DNA from: Solirubrobacter phytolaccae
Lineage (GTDB): Bacteria > Actinomycetota > Thermoleophilia > Solirubrobacterales > Solirubrobacteraceae
Direction of reading: 5' to 3'
Assembly (NCBI RefSeq): GCF_027587195.1
Contig: NZ_JAPDDP010000036.1
Location: 1 to 64,000 of the forward strand
DNA: 64,000 nucleotides
Positions 1 through 8,484 of the stretch are shown here, in pieces. Under the pieces are notes generated by a model. That model searched no databases. It was not told the DNA's origin and worked only from the letters and a program-made list of their open reading frames with translations. The number at the start of each line of letters is the position of its first letter. Positions within the stretch are counted from its first letter, which is position 1. The position numbers were made by a program, and so were the translations under genes.

Positions 1-106
1 TGGCGCGGGGCGCGGCGTGGCGTGGGGCGCGGCGTGGCGTGGGGCGCGGCGTTGGCGCGGGGCGCGGCATTAGCGTGGGGCGCGGCGATGGCGCGTTGGC
101 GCGGCG
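1..106. repeat. GC-only 17-19 bp tandem repeat at the window edge
   Basis: Six head-to-tail units of consensus TGGCGTGGGGCGCGGCG (units at 1-17, 18-34, 35-51, 52-69, 70-87 and 88-106). The first three are nearly identical 17-mers and the later ones have drifted to 18-19 bp. The array probably continues to the left of the window. Reading frames through it encode only Gly/Arg/Ala/Trp strings and are not credible genes. Confidence 0.8.
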
Positions 107-399
107 ATGGCGCTCCCGCGAGGCGCGAAGCGCGAGGCCCGCTCCGCGCGGCGGTTAGCCGCACCCCGAGGCAGCAGGTTCAGGGTGTCGGTTCCGGGTG
201 TTCCCTGAGGTTTCGGGGCGTCGCGGACGGCAGAGTCCACGTCACTGACCGACCGAACAGCCCGACGATCACGTGGGAACGCAGGGTTCCCGGTGAAGCT
301 GGCCGCACCCTGGACCTGTGTGTTTCCGGGTGGTAGCCGCCAGGCGCGGGGGTTCGATCGGCGGCAGAGTGACGCTCCTCCCCAACCAAAGGAACTCCA
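107..399. other. No gene supported; probable upstream region of the lipoprotein gene
   Basis: Several frames are open here because of the high G+C content, but none has a ribosome-binding site, a recognisable domain or a plausible composition. The stretch ends with the Shine-Dalgarno sequence AAAGGA (388-393) of the next gene. No clear sigma-70 box or stable terminator was recognised in it. Confidence 0.5.
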
Positions 400-726
400 A
401 TGATTCGCAAGCTCCTCACCGCCACTGCCGTACTCGTGTCGCTTACCGTCGTCGCGTGCGGCGGCGGGTCCGGGATCGACGAGAAGGACGCGGACCAGAT
501 CCGCGATCACGCCGCCGAGATCCAGCAGGACGCGCAGCAGACGGCGAAGGAGGTTCAGTCCGGCACCAAGGACGCCGAGGAGGCGGCCAAGGAGATCGAG
601 TCCGACATGAACGACCTGGCCAACGAGACCATCGACGCCACGAAGGAAGCCAACATCCCGGACGAGGCGCGTGAGCAGCTCGAGGCCGCGCAGGATCAGC
701 TGAACGCCGCGCAGGACGGCAACTAG
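400..726 (+). CDS. Small secreted lipoprotein, predicted coiled coil
   Basis: A protein of 108 residues with a type II signal peptide: a positive MIRK start, a hydrophobic core and the lipobox VVAC, with the lipidated Cys at residue 20, followed by a GGGSG spacer. The mature part is almost entirely Asp/Glu/Gln/Ala/Lys helix with heptad-like spacing and no other Cys, so a surface-anchored helical protein is likely. The start is set by AAAGGA seven nucleotides upstream. It is monocistronic and convergent with recQ across a strong hairpin. I do not recognise a named family; a role at the cell envelope is inferred only from the lipobox. Confidence 0.8.
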   Translation: MIRKLLTATAVLVSLTVVACGGGSGIDEKDADQIRDHAAEIQQDAQQTAKEVQSGTKDAEEAAKEIESDMNDLANETIDATKEANIPDEAREQLEAAQDQLNAAQDGN

Positions 727-742
727 AGCTCGGGGGAGAGCC

Positions 743-780
743 GCCGGCCGCGCGCGACGGGATGTCGCGTCGCGGCCGGC
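743..780. terminator. Bidirectional hairpin between convergent lipoprotein and recQ genes
   Basis: A perfect 10-bp stem (GCCGGCCGCG at 743-752 with CGCGGCCGGC at 771-780) is continued by CGCGAC/GTCGCG (753-758 with 764-769), with one bulged T and a 5-nt loop. There is no T-tract on either side, so it may act as a bidirectional or Rho-assisted terminator. Confidence 0.7.
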
Positions 781-791
781 AAATCCCGTGC

Positions 792-2408
792 CTACACGGC
801 GACGAGCAGCGCGCGCTCGCGCACGACGTCCAGCGCGAGCGTCTTATAGCCGGCCTCGTTGAAGAGGACGACCATCATGTCCTCGTCGTAGCGCTGGACC
901 ACGCCTTCGCCCCAGGAGCCGTGGGCCACGCGGGCGCCGACCGGGAACGGCACGTCGGCCGGTGGGGCGCTCACCCGCCCGGCCTCGCAGTTGTCGCAGT
1001 AGCCGCACGGCGGCTCGAACGGCTCGCCGAAGTACGAGAGGATGAACGCGCGCCGGCAGTCGTCGGTCTCGGCGTAGGCGCGCATCATGTCTACGCGCGA
1101 GCGGTCGAAGGACCGGCGCATCTCCTCGGCCTCCGCGGCGGCGGTCACCAGCTCCGCGGACGGCGACTCCGACACCGAGGACACCTCGCCGTCCATCTCC
1201 ACGTGCACCGCGCCCGCGTCCTCCAGGCGTGACAGAGCGGACGCCAGCTTGGTGTCCGACAGATCCAGCTCGGTACGCATCGATGCCGCGGGGACACCGC
1301 GCCGGACCGCGTCGAGCACGTGCGCGAGCTCGTCGACCTCCAGGTGCCCGCCCGCGAAGAAGCGCCGCAACCCGACGTCCTCGCTGCGGTAGAAGAGCAC
1401 GATCTCGGCCGGCTCGCCGTCGCGCCCCGCGCGCCCGGCCTCCTGGTAGTAGGCGTCCAGGGACTCGGCGACCTCGGCGTGGAACACCCAGCGCACGTCG
1501 GCCTTGTCGATCCCCATGCCGAACGCGGTGGTGGCGACGACCACGTCCAGCTCGCCGTCCATGAAGCGCTCCTGCACGTCGTCGCGCTCGGCCGACTTCA
1601 TGCCCGCGTGGTAGGACGCCGCGAGCAACTCCCCTGAGCACAGCTCCTCCGCCAGCGTCTCCGCCTCCCGCCGGGTGCTGACGTAGACGATCCCAGGCGG
1701 CGCCGCCGCGCGAATCCGCTCGATCAACGCGCGCCGCTTGCGCTCCGCGCCCTGCTCGCCGTGGAAGCGCTCGACGGAGAAGCGCAGGTTCGGCCGGTCG
1801 AAGCCCCGGATCAGCAGCACCGGGTCACGCAGCCCGAGCCGCGCCACGATCTCGTCACGCACCGGCGGCGCCGCCGTCGCGGTCAGGGCGAGCACCGGCG
1901 GGCGGCCGAGCGCCTCGATCGCGGCGCCCAGGCGCAGGTACTCCGGCCGGAAGTCGTGCCCCCACTCGCTCACGCAGTGCGCCTCGTCGACCACGAACAG
2001 CGACACGTCGGCGACCGCGAGCTCGTCGAGCACGTCCTTGCGCGCGAGCTGCTCCGGCGCCAGGAACAGGAACTCCAGCGCGCCCTCGGCGAGCTCGTGC
2101 ATCGCCTCTTCGCGCTCACCGCGCGGGAGCGAGGAGTTCACCTGCGCCGCGCCGCCCGCCGCGACCTCATTCAGGCCATCGACCTGGTCGCGCTGCAACG
2201 CGATCAGCGGGGAGACGACGACGGTCGCGCCCGGAGTGAGCAGCCCGGCGATCTGGTAGATGGCCGACTTGCCCGCCCCCGTGGACATGACCACGAGCAC
2301 GTCACGGCCCTCGAGCGCAGCCTCGATCGCCTCGAGCTGCCCTGGCCGCAGCCCCGGATAGCCGAACGCCTCCTGCGCAACGCGCTCGATTCTCGACTCG
2401 TCGGCCAG
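792..2408 (-). CDS. recQ: ATP-dependent DNA helicase RecQ
   Basis: A 3'-5' DNA helicase of recombination and fork repair, acting in the cytoplasm. About 538 residues if it starts at CTG 2408. The motif-0 region FGYPGLRPGQLEAI (codons at 2366-2325) precedes Walker A STGAGKS, then DEAH (VVDEAHCVSEWGHDFRPEY), motif III ALTATAA, motif VI QEAGRAGRDGEP and a four-Cys zinc site (C-R-R-A-F to CGYCDNC). There is no HRDC domain; the tail is a Tudor/SH3-like segment (VGARVAHGSWGEGVVQRY). Odd point: the first ATG/GTG/TTG is GTG 2300, which would delete motif 0. The frame is open up to the stop at 2433-2435, so a CTG start, or another rare start, is inferred. It is divergent from murC with starts only about 20 bp apart. 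Confidence 0.85.
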   Translation of the reverse strand: MADESRIERVAQEAFGYPGLRPGQLEAIEAALEGRDVLVVMSTGAGKSAIYQIAGLLTPGATVVVSPLIALQRDQVDGLNEVAAGGAAQVNSSLPRGEREEAMHELAEGALEFLFLAPEQLARKDVLDELAVADVSLFVVDEAHCVSEWGHDFRPEYLRLGAAIEALGRPPVLALTATAAPPVRDEIVARLGLRDPVLLIRGFDRPNLRFSVERFHGEQGAERKRRALIERIRAAAPPGIVYVSTRREAETLAEELCSGELLAASYHAGMKSAERDDVQERFMDGELDVVVATTAFGMGIDKADVRWVFHAEVAESLDAYYQEAGRAGRDGEPAEIVLFYRSEDVGLRRFFAGGHLEVDELAHVLDAVRRGVPAASMRTELDLSDTKLASALSRLEDAGAVHVEMDGEVSSVSESPSAELVTAAAEAEEMRRSFDRSRVDMMRAYAETDDCRRAFILSYFGEPFEPPCGYCDNCEAGRVSAPPADVPFPVGARVAHGSWGEGVVQRYDEDMMVVLFNEAGYKTLALDVVRERALLVAV

Positions 2409-2414
2409 GGCGCC

Positions 2415-2430
2415 TAGATTGACAGGCGTG
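2415..2430 (+). promoter_or_regulatory. Leaderless-type promoter of murC
   Basis: The -10 box TAGATT (2415-2420) is followed by seven nucleotides and the GTG start codon at 2428, with no Shine-Dalgarno sequence. This spacing puts the expected transcription start at the start codon. On the other strand the same box reads AATCTA, and CAATCT lies seven nucleotides before the inferred CTG start of recQ, so the two divergent promoters probably overlap. Confidence 0.5.
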
Positions 2431-3639
2431 AATCAGCCGTGGTCAGGACGCAAACTGCACTTCGTCGGGATCGGCGGGGTCGGGATGAGCGGGCTCGCGA
2501 AGGTGGCCCGCATCCTCGGCGCCGACGTCACCGGCTCGGACCGGTCCCTGGACGGCCACGCCGCGGCCAACGTCCCTGAAGGCGCTGAAGTCGTCTACTC
2601 GAGCGCGATCCCACCGGACAACCCCGAGCGCACCACGGGCGCGCCCGAGCTGCACCGCGCCGACCTGCTCGCCGAGCTGACGCAGCTCAAGCCGACGATC
2701 GCCGTCTCCGGCACGCACGGCAAGACGACGACCTCGTCGATGCTCGTCCACGCGCTCCCCGGCCAGAGCTACCTCGTCGGCGGGGAGGTCCGCAGCACCG
2801 GGACCAACGCCGACTGGAACGCCGACAGCGACTGGCTCATCGTCGAGGCCGACGAGTCCGACCGCTCCCTGCTCAAGCTCCACCCGACGATCGCTGTCGT
2901 CACGAACGCCGAGCTGGACCACCACACGACCTACGCCTCCTCGCGCGACGTGGACGACACCTTCGCCATGTTCCTCGCGCGCGCGAGAGACGCCGTGGTC
3001 GCGCCCGACCTCACCCGCCTGCGCGCCGACGCCCACGTGTTCGGCGAGTTCGACGGCGAGCTGAGCGTCCCGGGCGCCCACAACCGTCGCAACGCCGGCG
3101 CGGCACTCACCGCCATCGAGCTGACCGGGGGAGACGTCCAAGCGGCCGCCGGTCGCCTCGCCACGTTCGCGGGCGCGGGCCGGCGCTTCGAAGTGGTCGG
3201 CACCGCCCACGGCGCGACCGTGGTCGACGACTACGCCCACCACCCGACCGAGGTCCGCGCGACGATCGAGGCGGCGCGCACCCAACCGGCCAGCCGTGTC
3301 ATCGCGCTCTTCCAGCCGCACCTCTTCAGCCGCACGCAGCGCGAGGCAACAGCGTTCGGCAAGGCGCTCGCGAACGCGGACCTGGCGATCCTCCTCGACG
3401 TGTACCCCGCCCGCGAGGAGGCCGCCGACTACCCGGGGGTGTCGGGCCTGACGCTCGTGCGCAGCACCCTGGACGCCCGCCCCGGCATGCCGGTCTTCTG
3501 GGCCAGGACGCACGAGAACGCCCGCCGGTTCCTGCAAGAAACGCTGCAGAACGGGGACCTGCTGCTCACGATGGGCGCGGGCGACGTGAACACGATCGGC
3601 AGGGACCTCGTCGCGCATAGCGAACCCCCCGGACGATGA
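2428..3639 (+). CDS. murC: UDP-N-acetylmuramate--L-alanine ligase MurC
   Basis: Adds L-Ala to UDP-MurNAc with ATP, the first step of the peptidoglycan stem peptide, in the cytoplasm. 403 residues from GTG 2428, short for MurC (about 450-490). Visible motifs are the N-terminal nucleotide loop VGIGGVGMSGLA, the ATP P-loop GTHGKTT (residues 95-101), EADESDRS, the H-D motif NAELDHHTTY, NRRNAGAA, and DDYAHHPTE plus FQPHLFSRT in the C-terminal domain. TTG 2419 is an alternative start; GTG 2428 fits the -10 box better. It overlaps ftsQ by 4 nt. The murB that usually follows murC in the dcw cluster is absent here. Confidence 0.93.
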   Translation: MNQPWSGRKLHFVGIGGVGMSGLAKVARILGADVTGSDRSLDGHAAANVPEGAEVVYSSAIPPDNPERTTGAPELHRADLLAELTQLKPTIAVSGTHGKTTTSSMLVHALPGQSYLVGGEVRSTGTNADWNADSDWLIVEADESDRSLLKLHPTIAVVTNAELDHHTTYASSRDVDDTFAMFLARARDAVVAPDLTRLRADAHVFGEFDGELSVPGAHNRRNAGAALTAIELTGGDVQAAAGRLATFAGAGRRFEVVGTAHGATVVDDYAHHPTEVRATIEAARTQPASRVIALFQPHLFSRTQREATAFGKALANADLAILLDVYPAREEAADYPGVSGLTLVRSTLDARPGMPVFWARTHENARRFLQETLQNGDLLLTMGAGDVNTIGRDLVAHSEPPGR

Positions 3640-4403
3640 CGCGCCTCAAAGTCGGACTCGCCGTCGTCGCCGTAATCGTGCTGACGGGCGGCGGCTATCT
3701 CTGGCTGCGCCAATCGAGCCTCGTCGCGGTCCGCGACGTCCAGATCAGCGGCATCACCGCCTCCGATGGGGACCAGGTCCGCGTCGCGCTCGAGGGCGCC
3801 GCGAAGGACATGACCACGCTCCACGTCCGCGAAGAGATCCTCCACGAAGCCACCGCGGCCTACACCTCGGTGGGCGACCTGAAGGTCAAGGCCGACTTCC
3901 CGCACACGCTGCACATCCAGGTCGTGGAGCGCACGCCCGTGGCGGCACTCACCCGCCCCGGCGAGCGTCGCGTCCCGGTGACGAGCAACGGCACGTTGCT
4001 GCGCGGAGTGGCCGCTGAGCGCGATCTTCCGAGCGTCAAGCTCAAGTCCGATCCGAGCGGATCGCGCGTCACCGACCGCAAGGTCCTCAACGCGCTGGCC
4101 GTCGCGAGCGCCGCTCCGACGCCCCTCCGCGGGCGGACAGAGGAGGTCAAGGTCGACAAGCGCGGCGTCATCGTCGACCTCGAAGAAGGCCCCGAGCTGA
4201 TCTTCGGCGACGGCAAGGACGCCGACAAGAAATGGGCCGCGGCAGCCCGTGTCCTGGCCGAGGTCTCGGCTCAGGGCGCCGTCTATCTCGACCTTCGAAT
4301 TCCGGGCCGGGTGGCCGCGGGCGGCCTTGCGCCGATCGCTACGCCGACCCCCGACCCAAACCTTCAACCTGAGCCTGAGAATAGCCCGACTCTCAACCCG
4401 TAG
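3636..4403 (+). CDS. ftsQ: Cell division protein FtsQ/DivIB
   Basis: Bitopic divisome protein, 255 residues. A short cytoplasmic start (MTRLK) is followed by one membrane helix (about residues 5-25), a POTRA domain beginning VAVRDVQISG (about 30-100, with the typical DFPHTLHIQVVERTPVA segment) and the FtsQ beta domain (about 105-225). It ends in a Pro-rich tail. It overlaps murC by the ATGA tetranucleotide, so the two are translationally coupled. Identification rests on architecture and position before ftsZ rather than on strongly conserved residues. Confidence 0.87.
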   Translation: MTRLKVGLAVVAVIVLTGGGYLWLRQSSLVAVRDVQISGITASDGDQVRVALEGAAKDMTTLHVREEILHEATAAYTSVGDLKVKADFPHTLHIQVVERTPVAALTRPGERRVPVTSNGTLLRGVAAERDLPSVKLKSDPSGSRVTDRKVLNALAVASAAPTPLRGRTEEVKVDKRGVIVDLEEGPELIFGDGKDADKKWAAAARVLAEVSAQGAVYLDLRIPGRVAAGGLAPIATPTPDPNLQPEPENSPTLNP

Positions 4404-4450
4404 TCGAGACTTCGGCAGCTTGCAACGATCCTTGCGGCGATTCGCTCTCG

Positions 4451-4480
4451 TTGACATCGGGAACGAAATCCCCGTACCTT
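4451..4480 (+). promoter_or_regulatory. Sigma-70-type promoter of ftsZ
   Basis: A consensus -35 TTGACA (4451-4456), an 18-nt spacer and -10 TACCTT (4475-4480) lie in the 148-bp gap between ftsQ and ftsZ. The predicted leader is about 65 nt and ends in a purine-rich segment (GGAAAA) before ATG 4552. It gives ftsZ its own transcription apart from murC-ftsQ. Confidence 0.7.
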
Positions 4481-4551
4481 GCGGTAATCCGCGCCGCCAG
4501 CGAGCCTGCTAAAACGCTCGACCCTAACTAGAGGTCCGGACGGAAAACCAA

Positions 4552-5625
4552 ATGGAAGCCAGCGGTTATCTCGCAGTCATAAAGGTCGTCGGTGTCGGCG
4601 GCGGTGGAACCAATGCCGTGAACCGGATGATCGACGCCGGTCTGTCCGGCGTTGAGTTCATCGCGGCGAACACGGACGCGCAGGCGCTCCAGATGACGGA
4701 CGCCGACCTCAAGCTCCACATCGGCGGTGCCCTCACGAAGGGCCTCGGCGCAGGGGCGAACCCGCAGATCGGCCAAGGGGCCGCCGCGGAGTCGCGCGAC
4801 GACATCAAGGAGGCGCTCAAGGGCGCGGACATGGTGTTCGTCACGGCCGGCGAGGGCGGCGGCACCGGTACGGGCGCCGCGCCCGTCATTGCGGAGATCG
4901 CCAAGAACGAGATCGGCGCGCTCACCGTGGGCGTCGTCACGCGTCCGTTCGCCTTCGAGGGCTCCCAGCGGGCCCGCCAGGCGCAGGAGGGCATCGACCG
5001 CCTGCGCGAGATGGTGGACACGCTGATCGTGATCCCGAACGAGAAGCTCCTCGCGATGGTCGAGCGGCGCACGAGCATCCTCGACGCGTTCCGCGAGGCC
5101 GACAACGTCCTGCGCCAGGGCGTCCAGGGCATCACGGACCTGATCACGATCCCCGGTCTGATCAACCTCGACTTCGCCGACGTGCGGGCGATCATGGAGA
5201 ACGCCGGCAGCGCCCTGATGGGCATCGGCACCGCGCAGGGCGAGAGCCGTGCCTCGGAGGCCGCCAAGGCCGCCATAAGCTCCCCGCTGCTGGAGGAGTC
5301 CGTCGAGGGCGCCACCGGCATCCTGCTCAACATCACCGGTGGTCGCGACCTCGGCCTGTTCGAGGTCAACGAGGCCGCGGAGCTCATCCACTCCGCCGCC
5401 GACGCGAACTCCAACATCATCTTCGGCGCCGTGATCGACGAGGGGATGACCGACGAGATCCGCGTCACGGTCATCGCCACCGGGTTCGACCACGGCGGCG
5501 TCCGCGCCGCCCGCGAGGAGCGCTCGCGCGCCCCACGCGATCGCAACCCGCGGATCGACGAGCGTCAGCGCGACTCGCTCGTGATCCGCGACGACGATCT
5601 CGACATCCCGCCGTTCCTTCGCTGA
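4552..5625 (+). CDS. ftsZ: Cell division GTPase FtsZ
   Basis: Tubulin-like GTPase that forms the Z ring at midcell. 357 residues. N-terminal [15 protein letters not shown], the tubulin signature [10 protein letters not shown] beginning at residue 102, the T7 loop around [11 protein letters not shown] and the C-terminal domain ending near residue 315 are all intact. A short charged linker is followed by the conserved C-terminal peptide [10 protein letters not shown] that docks partner proteins. It has its own TTGACA promoter and is followed by a hairpin terminator. No ftsA or murB is nearby, as expected for actinobacteria lacking FtsA. Confidence 0.98.
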   Translation: MEASGYLAVIKVVGVGGGGTNAVNRMIDAGLSGVEFIAANTDAQALQMTDADLKLHIGGALTKGLGAGANPQIGQGAAAESRDDIKEALKGADMVFVTAGEGGGTGTGAAPVIAEIAKNEIGALTVGVVTRPFAFEGSQRARQAQEGIDRLREMVDTLIVIPNEKLLAMVERRTSILDAFREADNVLRQGVQGITDLITIPGLINLDFADVRAIMENAGSALMGIGTAQGESRASEAAKAAISSPLLEESVEGATGILLNITGGRDLGLFEVNEAAELIHSAADANSNIIFGAVIDEGMTDEIRVTVIATGFDHGGVRAAREERSRAPRDRNPRIDERQRDSLVIRDDDLDIPPFLR

Positions 5626-5633
5626 CCTGATCT

Positions 5634-5664
5634 CCCGTTCTCGGCCTCACGGGCCGATAACGGG
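5634..5664 (+). terminator. Hairpin after ftsZ, overlapping the next gene's leader
   Basis: CCCGTTCTCGGCC (5634-5646) pairs with GGCCGATAACGGG (5652-5664) at 12 of 13 positions across a 5-nt loop. The 3' arm reaches into the G-run that serves as the ribosome-binding site of the diguanylate cyclase gene, so the hairpin could also dampen translation of that gene. Confidence 0.6.
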
Positions 5665-5669
5665 GGTTG

Positions 5670-7379
5670 ATGTCGACGCGTCACCCACTCGTGCTGCTCC
5701 CGCTGCTCGCCTGCGCGGCGTGGCTGGCGCTGCACGAGCTCAACGTGGTGGCGTTGGGTGGGGGCGACCTCGGGCCGCTGAGCTCGCGCTTCGCCCACGT
5801 CGCGGTGCTCGTCGTCGCGTCCGCCGTCTGCGTGCTGCGCGGGATCCTCGTCCGTCGTGAGCGCGTCGCCTGGCTGCTGATCGGCACGGGCGTGAGCGCC
5901 TGGAGCCTGGGCGAGCTGTACTACACGGTCGTCCTCTGGGACGAGAGCGCGCCGCCGATCCCGAGCCCCGCCGACCTCGGCTTCCTCTTCTTCCCGCCGC
6001 TGCTGTTCGCGGGCATGCTCACGCTGCTGCGCAGCCGCACGCGCATGAGCGCGCCGCTGATCGTGGACGGAATCGCCGCCGCGCTCGCCGTCTCCGCGCT
6101 GAGCGCCGCGATCGTCTTCCAGACCGTCCAGGAGCACGCGGAGGGCGACACCGCCGCGGTCGTCACCGCGCTCGGCTACCCGCTGGCCGACCTGGCGCTG
6201 CTCGCGGTCGGCGTCGGCGCGCTGGCGAGCACGGGCTGGCGCCTGGACCGCACCTGGGGCCTGCTGGCGTTCGGCATCCTCGCCTTCTGGCTGGCCGACT
6301 CGATGTACCTCGTCAAGGCCGCCGAGGGCACGTACGAGTCCGGCGGCTGGTTCGACCTCGGCTGGTGGCTCGGGCTGCTGACGATCGCGATCGCCGCCTG
6401 CCAGCGCCCGCCCGCCACGCGCCGGCGCGCGGTCGACGACAGCCTGCGGCTGCTGATCGCGCCGCTCGTCGCCGGTGCCGTCGGCCTCGAGCTGCTCGTC
6501 TACGCCTCGGTCGGCGACCTCAACGGGCTCGGCGTGGTGCTCGCCGCCGCCGCGATCGTCTTCGTCCTGGTCCGCCTGACGCTGACCTTCCGCCTGAACG
6601 TGCACATGCTACGCGCAAGCCGCGACGAGGCGATGACCGACGCGCTGACCGGCCTCGGCAACCGCCGCGCGCTCACCCGCATGCTCGACGAGGTGCTCCC
6701 GGACGCCCAGCCGGAGTGCCCGCACGTGCTTGCGCTGTTCGACCTGGACGGCTTCAAGCACTACAACGACACCTTCGGCCACCCGGCCGGCGACGAGCTG
6801 CTCGCGCGCCTCGGCACGCGGCTGGAGAGCTTCGTCGGCGCCCGCGGCCGCGCGTTCCGGATGGGCGGGGACGAGTTCTGCGTGCTGCTGCGTCCGCGTG
6901 GGGAGGACGCGTCGTTGATCGTCGAGGGCGCCGCCCATTCGCTCTCCGCCGAGGGCGAGGGCTTCTGGGTCGGCTGCTCGTACGGCTTCATCACGCTCCC
7001 GACGGAGGCGTCGGACTCCGACAGCGCCCTGCGGATCGCCGACCAGCGCATGTACGCCTCCAAGCACGCGGGCCGCATGTCCGCCGCCCGCCAGGCGCGG
7101 GACGTGCTGCTGGCCGTGCTCGCCCCGCACGACTCGACCGCCGCCGACAAGGCCGAGGAGGCGGCGCGCCGGGCCGGGCTCGAGCGCGAGGAGCGGGAGG
7201 CCGTGCGCTACGCCACCGAGCTGCACGCGCTCGGCGAGCAGGTCCTCTCCGCCGCGCCGTCGCTGTGCGCGGTGGCCCGCCTCGTGGCCGAGAGCCGTGA
7301 GCTGGGCCCGGACAGCTCGGTCGCGGCGCGCATCGTCGCCGAAGCGGTCGCCGTGACTCAGCGGCCCATCGTCGCGTGA
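5670..7379 (+). CDS. Membrane-bound diguanylate cyclase (GGDEF) with degenerate C-terminal helical domain
   Basis: Predicted to make cyclic di-GMP from two GTP at the membrane. 569 residues from ATG 5670 (TTG 5667 is possible). The first ~320 residues hold about eight or nine hydrophobic helices with no recognised ligand-binding fold. The GGDEF domain spans about 330-480: DALTGLGNRRAL, FDLDGFKHYNDTFGHPAGDELL and an intact catalytic MGGDEF (GGDEF at 399-403). The product-inhibition I-site RxxD expected just upstream is missing (GARG instead). The last ~85 residues are a Glu/Ala-rich helical region that looks like a remnant of an HD-type domain. It lies alone between ftsZ and the gcv operon. 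Confidence 0.88.
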   Translation: MSTRHPLVLLPLLACAAWLALHELNVVALGGGDLGPLSSRFAHVAVLVVASAVCVLRGILVRRERVAWLLIGTGVSAWSLGELYYTVVLWDESAPPIPSPADLGFLFFPPLLFAGMLTLLRSRTRMSAPLIVDGIAAALAVSALSAAIVFQTVQEHAEGDTAAVVTALGYPLADLALLAVGVGALASTGWRLDRTWGLLAFGILAFWLADSMYLVKAAEGTYESGGWFDLGWWLGLLTIAIAACQRPPATRRRAVDDSLRLLIAPLVAGAVGLELLVYASVGDLNGLGVVLAAAAIVFVLVRLTLTFRLNVHMLRASRDEAMTDALTGLGNRRALTRMLDEVLPDAQPECPHVLALFDLDGFKHYNDTFGHPAGDELLARLGTRLESFVGARGRAFRMGGDEFCVLLRPRGEDASLIVEGAAHSLSAEGEGFWVGCSYGFITLPTEASDSDSALRIADQRMYASKHAGRMSAARQARDVLLAVLAPHDSTAADKAEEAARRAGLEREEREAVRYATELHALGEQVLSAAPSLCAVARLVAESRELGPDSSVAARIVAEAVAVTQRPIVA

Positions 7380-7401
7380 GCGCGCTAGGGTCCGGGGCCG
7401 T

Positions 7402-8481
7402 ATGGCCATCGGGTCCGATACCACTCTGCTGAAAACCGCTCTTTACGACCGCCACGTCGCCGCGGGCGCCAAGCTCGTGCCGTTCGCCGGCTGGGAGATG
7501 CCCGTCCAGTACGCGGGCATCAAGGAGGAGCACCTCGCCGTTCGCACCAAGGCCGGCGTCTTCGACGTCAGCCACATGGGCGAGATCGAGACGGAAGGGC
7601 CGCAGGCGCTGGAGTTCCTGCAGCGCATCCTCTCCAACGACGTCGCCAAGATCGCCGACAACGGCGCGCAGTACAGCGTGCTGTGCAAGGAAGACGGCGG
7701 CGTCCTCGACGACCTCTTCACCTACAAGCTCGGTGAAGGTCACTACCTGACCGTCACGAACGCGGCCAACCACGCGAAGGACCTGGCCTGGTTCACCAAG
7801 CAGGCCGAGAGCTTCGACGTCACGCTCCACGACCGCCTGCACGACTACGCGATGCTCGCGGTGCAGGGTCCTGAGGCGCGCGGCATCGTCGCCGGCCTCA
7901 CCGACGGGGAGCTGCCCAAGCGCTTCCGCACCGCGCGGTTGACCGTCGCCGGCGTCGCGGACGTGCTGGTCTGCGGCACGGGCTACACCGGCGAGGACGG
8001 CGTCGAGCTGCTCGTCGGCCCCGAGGGCGCCAACGTCATCTGGGACGCGCTGCTCGCCGCGGGCGTCGCGCCGATCGGCCTGGCCGCGCGCGACACGCTG
8101 CGCCTGGAGGTCTGTTACCACCTCTACGGCAACGACCTGATGGAGTCGCGCGGCCCGATCGAGGCCGGCCTCGGGTGGTGCGTGAAGGAGGACACGGGCT
8201 TCATCGGCGCCGAGGCGATCAAGGTCGCCCGGGCCAACGGTCCGTCCGAGTTGCTCGTCCCGTTCGTCACCGAGCAGGGCATCGCCCGCCAGGGCAACGC
8301 CGTCATCGGTGGGGGCGAGGTGACCTCCGGGACCCTGAGCCCCAGCCTCAACGTCGGCATCGGCATGGCTTACGTGCCGATCGACAAGGCCGAGCCGGGA
8401 ACCAAGCTCGAGATCGATGTGCGCGGCCGCACCCGCGCCGCGGAAGTTCGCGAAAAGCCGCTTTACACCAAGGAGTCCTGA
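7402..8481 (+). CDS. gcvT: Aminomethyltransferase, glycine cleavage T protein
   Basis: Transfers the methylene group from aminomethyl-lipoyl GcvH to tetrahydrofolate and releases ammonia. 359 residues, the full family length. Family blocks include VPFAGWEMPVQYAGIKEEH, FDVSHMGEIE, QYSVLCKEDGGVLDDLF, the folate-site region GTGYTGEDGVEL, and RDTLRLEVCYHLYGNDL. It is first in the operon. The box TAGGGT (7386-7391) lies 10 nt before ATG 7402 and there is no Shine-Dalgarno sequence. Only 22 bp separate it from the preceding stop codon, so there is no room for a glycine riboswitch. Confidence 0.97.
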   Translation: MAIGSDTTLLKTALYDRHVAAGAKLVPFAGWEMPVQYAGIKEEHLAVRTKAGVFDVSHMGEIETEGPQALEFLQRILSNDVAKIADNGAQYSVLCKEDGGVLDDLFTYKLGEGHYLTVTNAANHAKDLAWFTKQAESFDVTLHDRLHDYAMLAVQGPEARGIVAGLTDGELPKRFRTARLTVAGVADVLVCGTGYTGEDGVELLVGPEGANVIWDALLAAGVAPIGLAARDTLRLEVCYHLYGNDLMESRGPIEAGLGWCVKEDTGFIGAEAIKVARANGPSELLVPFVTEQGIARQGNAVIGGGEVTSGTLSPSLNVGIGMAYVPIDKAEPGTKLEIDVRGRTRAAEVREKPLYTKES

Positions 8482-8484
8482 CGG

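Noticed and set aside
1-106. CRISPR array
   Set aside because: Units are contiguous with no unique spacers, and no cas genes are present.
22-336. Open frame through the left tandem repeat
   Set aside because: Translates to Gly/Arg/Ala/Trp repeats with no ribosome-binding site or domain.
335-375. T-arm-like GGTTCGATC suggesting a tRNA
   Set aside because: No flanking 5-bp stem, anticodon arm or acceptor stem could be built.
7380-7401. Glycine riboswitch before gcvT
   Set aside because: Only 22 bp separate gcvT from the preceding stop codon; no aptamer fits.
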